Positions 59,871 through 64,000 of a DNA stretch of 64,000 bases are shown piece after piece. Position 1 is the first letter of the stretch. Each line of letters opens with the position of its first letter. Source of the stretch: Nocardioides sp. SR21 (GTDB lineage Bacteria; Actinomycetota; Actinomycetes; Propionibacteriales; Nocardioidaceae). Location: positions 1-64,000 of the forward strand of contig NZ_JAKWJR010000001.1 in assembly GCF_022761125.1 (NCBI RefSeq), in the 5' to 3' direction. Both the position numbers and the translations under genes were made by a program. The notes below the pieces were generated by a model. That model had not been told where the DNA came from. It saw only the letters and a list, made by a program, of their open reading frames with translations, and ran no database searches.

Positions 59871-61160
59871 ATGAGCGTCCTGGTGGTGGGGATGTCCCAC
59901 AAGTCGGCCCCGGTCTCGCTGCTGGAGCGCGTCGCGCTCGACGGTCCTGGCGTGCAGAAGCTGATCGACGACGTCACGGCGTGCGAGCACGTCAGCGAGG
60001 CGACGGTGATCGCGACCTGCAACCGGCTCGAGATCTACGCCGACGTCGACCGCTTCCACGGCAGCGTGGAGGACGTCTCCCGGCTGCTCGTCGAGCGGGC
60101 CGGCGAGCGCACCGAGGCGATGCTGCCGCACCTCTACGTCCACTACGACGACGGCGCCGTCTCGCACCTCTTCCAGGTCGTCGCGGGGCTCGACTCGATG
60201 GCGCTCGGTGAGGGCCAGATCCTCGGCCAGACCCGCGACGCGCTCAGCACCGGCCAGGAGGTCGGCAGCGTCGGTCCGGCGCTGAACTCCCTGTTCCAGC
60301 AGGCTCTTCGCGTCGGCAAGCGGGCCCGCGCCGAGACGGACATCGACCGCGTCGCGCCCTCGCTGGTGACCGCCGCGCTCGACCGCAACCCGCACGCCGC
60401 GGACCTCGCCGGCAAGCGGGTCCTGGTGCTCGGCGCCGGCGCGATGGCGGGCCTCGCCACCGCGACCGTGTCCCGTCGCGGCGCCGAGAGCGTGACGGTC
60501 GCGAACCGCACCGCCGGCAACGCCGACCGCCTTGCCGGGGAGTACGGCGCCCGTGCGGCGCAGCTGACCGAGCTCGAGGCCGAGCTCGCGCTCGCCGACG
60601 TCGTGGTCTCCTGTACCGGTGCCGCCGGCGTGCTGGTCACCGCCCCGATGGTCGCCGCGGCGAACCCCGACGGCCGCCCGATGGCGCTGATCGACCTCGC
60701 GCTGCCGCACGACATCGACCCGGCGGTCGCCGACCTGCCCGGCGTGCTGCTCACCAACCTGGCCGAGCTCGCCGCCGAGCTGCGCGACTCCGACGCCGGC
60801 CGCGAGGTCCAGGCGGTCCGCTCGATCGTCACCCAGGAGGTCGCGGCGTTCCTCGCCGCCCGCCGCCAGGCCAGCGTCACCCCGACCGTGGTCGCGCTGC
60901 GCTCGATGGCCACCTCGGTCGTCGACGCCGAGATGGAGCGGCTCGCCGGCCGGCTCCCCGACCTCGACGAGGCCGCGCGCGCCGAGGTGCTGCACACCGT
61001 GCGCCGGGTCGCCGACAAGCTCCTGCACCAGCCGACGGTCCGCGTGAAGGAGCTCGCCAACGAGGACGGCGCGGTCTCCTACGCCGCTGCCCTCGCCGAG
61101 CTGTTCGCGCTCGACCCCGAAGCCGTCACCGCCGTCACCCGACCGGAGGGGCTGTCGTGA
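59871..61160 (+). CDS. hemA: Glutamyl-tRNA reductase
   Basis: First committed step of haem synthesis by the C5 route: Glu-tRNA to glutamate-1-semialdehyde with NADPH. The 429-aa protein has the catalytic C50 in VIATCNRLEIYAD, the GLDSMALGEGQILGQ motif, a Rossmann domain (VLVLGAGAMAGLATATV) and a C-terminal dimerisation helix region. ATG 59871 lies 67 bp after rex. The gap contains a short sequence with the words GAGCGAGCGA and GCGAAGCGAG, possibly a remnant repeat. Confidence 0.96.
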   Translation: MSVLVVGMSHKSAPVSLLERVALDGPGVQKLIDDVTACEHVSEATVIATCNRLEIYADVDRFHGSVEDVSRLLVERAGERTEAMLPHLYVHYDDGAVSHLFQVVAGLDSMALGEGQILGQTRDALSTGQEVGSVGPALNSLFQQALRVGKRARAETDIDRVAPSLVTAALDRNPHAADLAGKRVLVLGAGAMAGLATATVSRRGAESVTVANRTAGNADRLAGEYGARAAQLTELEAELALADVVVSCTGAAGVLVTAPMVAAANPDGRPMALIDLALPHDIDPAVADLPGVLLTNLAELAAELRDSDAGREVQAVRSIVTQEVAAFLAARRQASVTPTVVALRSMATSVVDAEMERLAGRLPDLDEAARAEVLHTVRRVADKLLHQPTVRVKELANEDGAVSYAAALAELFALDPEAVTAVTRPEGLS

Positions 61161-62098
61161 TCCGTATCGGCACCCGCGCCTCCCTGCTCGCGACCACCCA
61201 GTCCCGCTGGGTCGGCGAGCGGCTCCGTCAGAAGTCGGGCCTCGAGTTCGAGCTGGTGGAGATCACCACCGACGGTGACCGCAGCCAGGCCGCCGGCACC
61301 TCGCTCGCCGAGGCGTCCGGCACCGGCGTCTTCGTCAACGCGCTCCGCGACGCGCTCCTCGACGGCCGCATCGACGTGGCGGTCCACTCGCTCAAGGACC
61401 TGCCGACGTACGCCCACGAGGGGATCCTGCTCGCCGCCATCCCGCCCCGCGAGGACCCGCGCGACGTCGTCGTCGCCCGCGACGGCCTCACGCTGGGCGA
61501 GCTGCCGGTCGGCAGCAAGGTCGGCACGGGCTCCCCGCGCCGGGCCGCGCAGCTGCACGCGCTCGGTCTCGGTTTGGAGGTCACGGGCATCCGTGGGAAC
61601 GTCGACACCCGGATCGGCAAGGTGCGTTCCGGCGAGTACGACGCGGTCGTGCTCGCCCGGGCCGGGCTGGCCCGGATCGGGCGTCTCGACGAGGCGACCG
61701 AGGTGCTCGACCCGTTGCAGATGCTCCCCGCCCCCGGGCAGGGCGCGCTCGCGGTCGAGTGCCTCGCGGAGGGTGACCTCGGCGAGGTCCTCGCGGGGGC
61801 CCTCGACGACCGGTACGCCCGCGCCGCGGTCGAGGCGGAGCGAGCAGTGCTGGCGACTCTCGAAGGCGGTTGCTCCGCACCGATCGGGGCGCTGGCCGAG
61901 GTCGTGGAGGGAGAAGACGAGGAAGAGCTCTGGGTGCGAGCAGTGGCGCTCTCACCCGACGGGGTGCTCACGGTGCGGATGTCCGCATCGGGTGACCCCT
62001 CCGACGCGGCAGGCGTCGGGACCCGGCTGGCGGACGACATGCTCGCCGACGGTGCAGCAGGACTCACTGGTACAGCAGACAAGAGGCAGAACGCATGA
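61157..62098 (+). CDS. hemC: Porphobilinogen deaminase (hydroxymethylbilane synthase)
   Basis: Polymerises four porphobilinogen units. The 313-aa protein has the N-terminal IRIGTRASLLATTQSRWV, the DVAVHSLKDLPTY region with the catalytic Asp, VGTGSPRRAAQL and VRGNVDTR-like IRGNVDTRIGKV. The dipyrromethane-cofactor Cys is C239 in LEGGCSAPIGALAE. GTG 61157 overlaps the hemA stop, and the 3' end overlaps hemD by 4 bp. Confidence 0.96.
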   Translation: MIRIGTRASLLATTQSRWVGERLRQKSGLEFELVEITTDGDRSQAAGTSLAEASGTGVFVNALRDALLDGRIDVAVHSLKDLPTYAHEGILLAAIPPREDPRDVVVARDGLTLGELPVGSKVGTGSPRRAAQLHALGLGLEVTGIRGNVDTRIGKVRSGEYDAVVLARAGLARIGRLDEATEVLDPLQMLPAPGQGALAVECLAEGDLGEVLAGALDDRYARAAVEAERAVLATLEGGCSAPIGALAEVVEGEDEEELWVRAVALSPDGVLTVRMSASGDPSDAAGVGTRLADDMLADGAAGLTGTADKRQNA

Positions 62099-63765
62099 CG
62101 CGCAGCAACACCACTTCCGCCACCACTTCGGGAGCCACCCGAGGCTGGGTGTCGTTCGTCGGCAGCGGTCCGGGCGACCCGGGCCTGCTGACCGTGCGTG
62201 CGGTCGACCTGCTCCGGCGGGCCGACGTCGTCGTCACCGAGGCCCCGGAGCACCCGGCCCTGGTCCGCAGCGTGCTGGGGATCCCGGAGCCGGACCCGGA
62301 GGCCGAGGCCCCGGTCGAGACCTCCGGTCCCGAGTTCGTCGACGGCGGCTTCGGCGAGGACGGCCAGCCGCTGACCCACGCGGCCCGTGCCAAGGTCGTC
62401 GTCAAGCAGGCCAAGCGCGGCCTGCGCGTCGTACGGCTGATGGCCGGCGACCCGTTCCTCTACGCCTCGGGTCCCGAGGAGGCGCAGGCCTGCGTCAAGG
62501 CGGGCCTCGGCTTCGAGATCGTCCCCGGCGTCTCGTCGGTCGCCTCGGTCCCGGCGTACGCCGGCATCCCGCTGACCACCAAGGACCACCGTGAGGTCGC
62601 CGTCGTCACGTGTGGCGACAAGGTCGACTGGAGCCGGTACGCCGACAAGCGCACGCTGGTGCTGCTGTCGGCCGTGGGCCAGATCGGTGACATCGCCAAG
62701 GCGCTGGTCGCCGCCGGACGCCCGGCCGAGACCCCGGTCGCGATGACCCGCGTCGGCACCACCACCGAGCAGTCCACGGTCACCTCGACTCTCGAGCGGA
62801 TCGCCGCCGACGCGCGCGCCGCCCGGATGGCCCCGCCCGCGATCACGGTCGTCGGCGACGTCGTCGACCTGCGCGAGACGCTGTCGTGGTTCGAGACCAA
62901 GCCGCTGTTCGGCTGGCGCGTGCTGGTGCCCCGCACCAAGGAGCAGGCCGGCTCGGTCTCCGAGCGGCTGCGCGGCTACGGCGCCGTCCCGGACGAGGTC
63001 CCGACCATCTCCGTCGAGCCGCCGCGCAACCCGCTGCAGATGGACAAGGCCGTGCGCGGCCTGGTCGAGGGCCGCTACGAGTGGATCGCGTTCACCTCGG
63101 TCAACGCCGTCCGCGCGGTCCGCGAGAAGTTCGAGGAGTACGGCCTGGACGCCCGCGCGTTCTCCGGCCTGAAGATCGCTGCGGTCGGCGAGAAGACCTC
63201 GCAGGCCATCTCCGACTGGGGCCTGCGCGCCGACCTGGTGCCGTCAGGTGACCAGTCCGCCGCCGGTCTCCTCGAGGACTGGCCCGAGTACGACGAGCTG
63301 CTCGACCCGATCAACCGGGTCTTCCTGCCGCGCGCCGACATCGCGACCGAGAACCTCGTCGCCGGCCTGGTCGACCTCGGCTGGGAGTGCGACGACGTCA
63401 CGGCGTACCGCACCGTCCGTGCGGCTCCGCCGCCGGCGCCGACCCGCGACGCGATCAAGACCGGCAAGTTCGACGCGGTCGTGTTCACGTCGTCGTCCAC
63501 GGTGCGCAACCTCGTCGGCATCGCCGGCAAGCCGCACCCGTCGACGATCATCGCCGTGATCGGCCCCGCCACCGCGAAGACCGCGGAGGAGCACGGCCTG
63601 CGGGTCGACGTGCTGGCGCCCAAGCCGGACGTCGACGAGCTGGTCGACGCGCTTGCCGACTTCGGCGCCTCGCGCCGCGCGGCGCTGGTCGAGGCCGGCC
63701 AGCCGGTCACCAAGCCGTCCGACCGCAAGCCGTCGGCGCGCCGGAAGGCCAGCACCTCTCGATGA
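62095..63765 (+). CDS. hemD: Fused SUMT-like/uroporphyrinogen-III synthase
   Basis: A 556-aa fusion. Residues about 15-255 are a tetrapyrrole methylase domain ([60 protein letters not shown]). Residues about 275-530 are uroporphyrinogen-III synthase ([44 protein letters not shown]). Such fusions are standard in actinobacterial hem clusters. The methylase motif normally reading LKGGDPF-x-FGRGGEE is changed here, so methyltransferase activity should not be assumed. The Lys/Arg-rich tail overlaps hemB by 4 bp. Confidence 0.94.
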   Translation: MTRSNTTSATTSGATRGWVSFVGSGPGDPGLLTVRAVDLLRRADVVVTEAPEHPALVRSVLGIPEPDPEAEAPVETSGPEFVDGGFGEDGQPLTHAARAKVVVKQAKRGLRVVRLMAGDPFLYASGPEEAQACVKAGLGFEIVPGVSSVASVPAYAGIPLTTKDHREVAVVTCGDKVDWSRYADKRTLVLLSAVGQIGDIAKALVAAGRPAETPVAMTRVGTTTEQSTVTSTLERIAADARAARMAPPAITVVGDVVDLRETLSWFETKPLFGWRVLVPRTKEQAGSVSERLRGYGAVPDEVPTISVEPPRNPLQMDKAVRGLVEGRYEWIAFTSVNAVRAVREKFEEYGLDARAFSGLKIAAVGEKTSQAISDWGLRADLVPSGDQSAAGLLEDWPEYDELLDPINRVFLPRADIATENLVAGLVDLGWECDDVTAYRTVRAAPPPAPTRDAIKTGKFDAVVFTSSSTVRNLVGIAGKPHPSTIIAVIGPATAKTAEEHGLRVDVLAPKPDVDELVDALADFGASRRAALVEAGQPVTKPSDRKPSARRKASTSR

Positions 63766-64000
63766 CGACCGACGGTCTCGGACCCACCATCCGGCCGCGG
63801 CGCCTGCGGACCACTGCGGCGCTGCGTCGGATGGTGGCCGAGACGTCGGTCGAGCCGCGGCAGCTGGTGCTGCCGCTGTTCGTGCGCGAGGGGCTCACCG
63901 AGCCGCAGCCGATCTCGTCGATGCCGGGCGTCGTCCAGCACACCCGCTCGACGTTGAAGGCGGCCGCCGCCGAGGCGGTCGAGCTCGGGCTGGGCGGCGT
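63762..64000 (+). CDS. hemB: Delta-aminolevulinic acid dehydratase (porphobilinogen synthase), 5' part
   Basis: The first 79 codons are present and run off the window. [20 protein letters not shown] and [20 protein letters not shown] are the usual HemB N-terminus; the zinc and Schiff-base residues lie beyond the edge. It would join two 5-aminolevulinate molecules into porphobilinogen. ATG 63762 overlaps the hemD stop by 4 bp. Confidence 0.93.
   Translation, partial: MTTDGLGPTIRPRRLRTTAALRRMVAETSVEPRQLVLPLFVREGLTEPQPISSMPGVVQHTRSTLKAAAAEAVELGLGG

Noticed and set aside
1..64000. tRNA or rRNA genes
   Set aside because: No T-loop GGTTCGAAT-type sequence with matching acceptor stems, and no rRNA signature, was noticed; a tRNA search program would settle this.

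Overview
The window is 64 kb of very high-GC DNA (roughly 70% or more by eye) with many GTG starts and dense, often 4-bp-overlapping genes. Gene order follows the actinobacterial core genome. The first half matches the block known in mycobacteria as ppa-dacB-tilS-hpt-ftsH-folE-folP-folB-folK-panC-panD-coaX-lsr2-clpC-mutY-disA-radA. The second half matches the block ppx-proC-small HTH protein-bS22-epimerase-acyltransferase-bldN-like sigma-rex-hemA-hemC-hemD-hemB. This order, together with the intergenic repeats, suggests Nocardioides or a close relative in the Propionibacteriales; that assignment is inference.

Layout. 1-5.7 kb: end of a FliA/WhiG-type sigma factor, ppa, D-Ala-D-Ala carboxypeptidase, a zincin of the F420-associated family, tilS, a secreted protein and hpt. 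5.7-14 kb: ftsH and the folate genes folE, folP, folB and folK, with a reversed sulfotransferase inside the cluster, then membrane proteins and a double-GNAT protein. 14-20 kb: a complete glycine betaine/choline-type ABC importer, a glycosyltransferase and a second sulfotransferase. 20-29 kb: a cofactor cluster (panC, panD, nadB, nadC, coaX), lsr2 and clpC. 29-34.8 kb: mutY, disA, radA and a LacI regulator. 34.8-41.5 kb: an accessory stretch of small secreted proteins, lipoproteins, methyltransferases, a nucleotidyltransferase-like protein and a VOC protein. 41.5-47 kb: ppx/gppA homologue, TIM-barrel epimerase, TetR, ABC-2 exporter, proline dehydrogenase and proC. 47-50 kb: a TetR-containing four-gene operon and trpS. 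50-58.7 kb: acuC, HTH protein, bS22, epimerase, acyltransferase, an anti-sigma/sigma pair resembling RsbN/BldN, a HAD phosphatase and an acyl-CoA ligase-like enzyme. 58.7-64 kb: glutaredoxin, rex and the haem genes hemA, hemC, hemD (fused) and the start of hemB.

The most notable regulatory finding is upstream of trpS. A leader peptide with tandem Trp codons (50133-50098, minus strand) is followed by four segments that can form mutually exclusive hairpins, a textbook ribosome-mediated attenuator. Also notable are two near-identical palindromes (TGAACRTGTTCA) bracketing a good promoter upstream of the TetR operon, and a Rex-operator-like site over the -35 region of the rex-hem operon. A recurrent TANNNT box lies 6-8 nt before many start codons, indicating widespread leaderless transcription.

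The intergenic DNA is also unusual. A REP-like family has a constant TTCGTTCCTCA loop and stems that differ between copies but remain paired. One copy appears to have been read into the 3' end of panD, and the end of another appears to have been amplified into an 11-copy, 24-bp tandem array. Several long intergenic inverted repeats occur at 5.7, 13.9 and 19.7 kb. No tRNA, rRNA, CRISPR, transposase or prophage gene was recognised.
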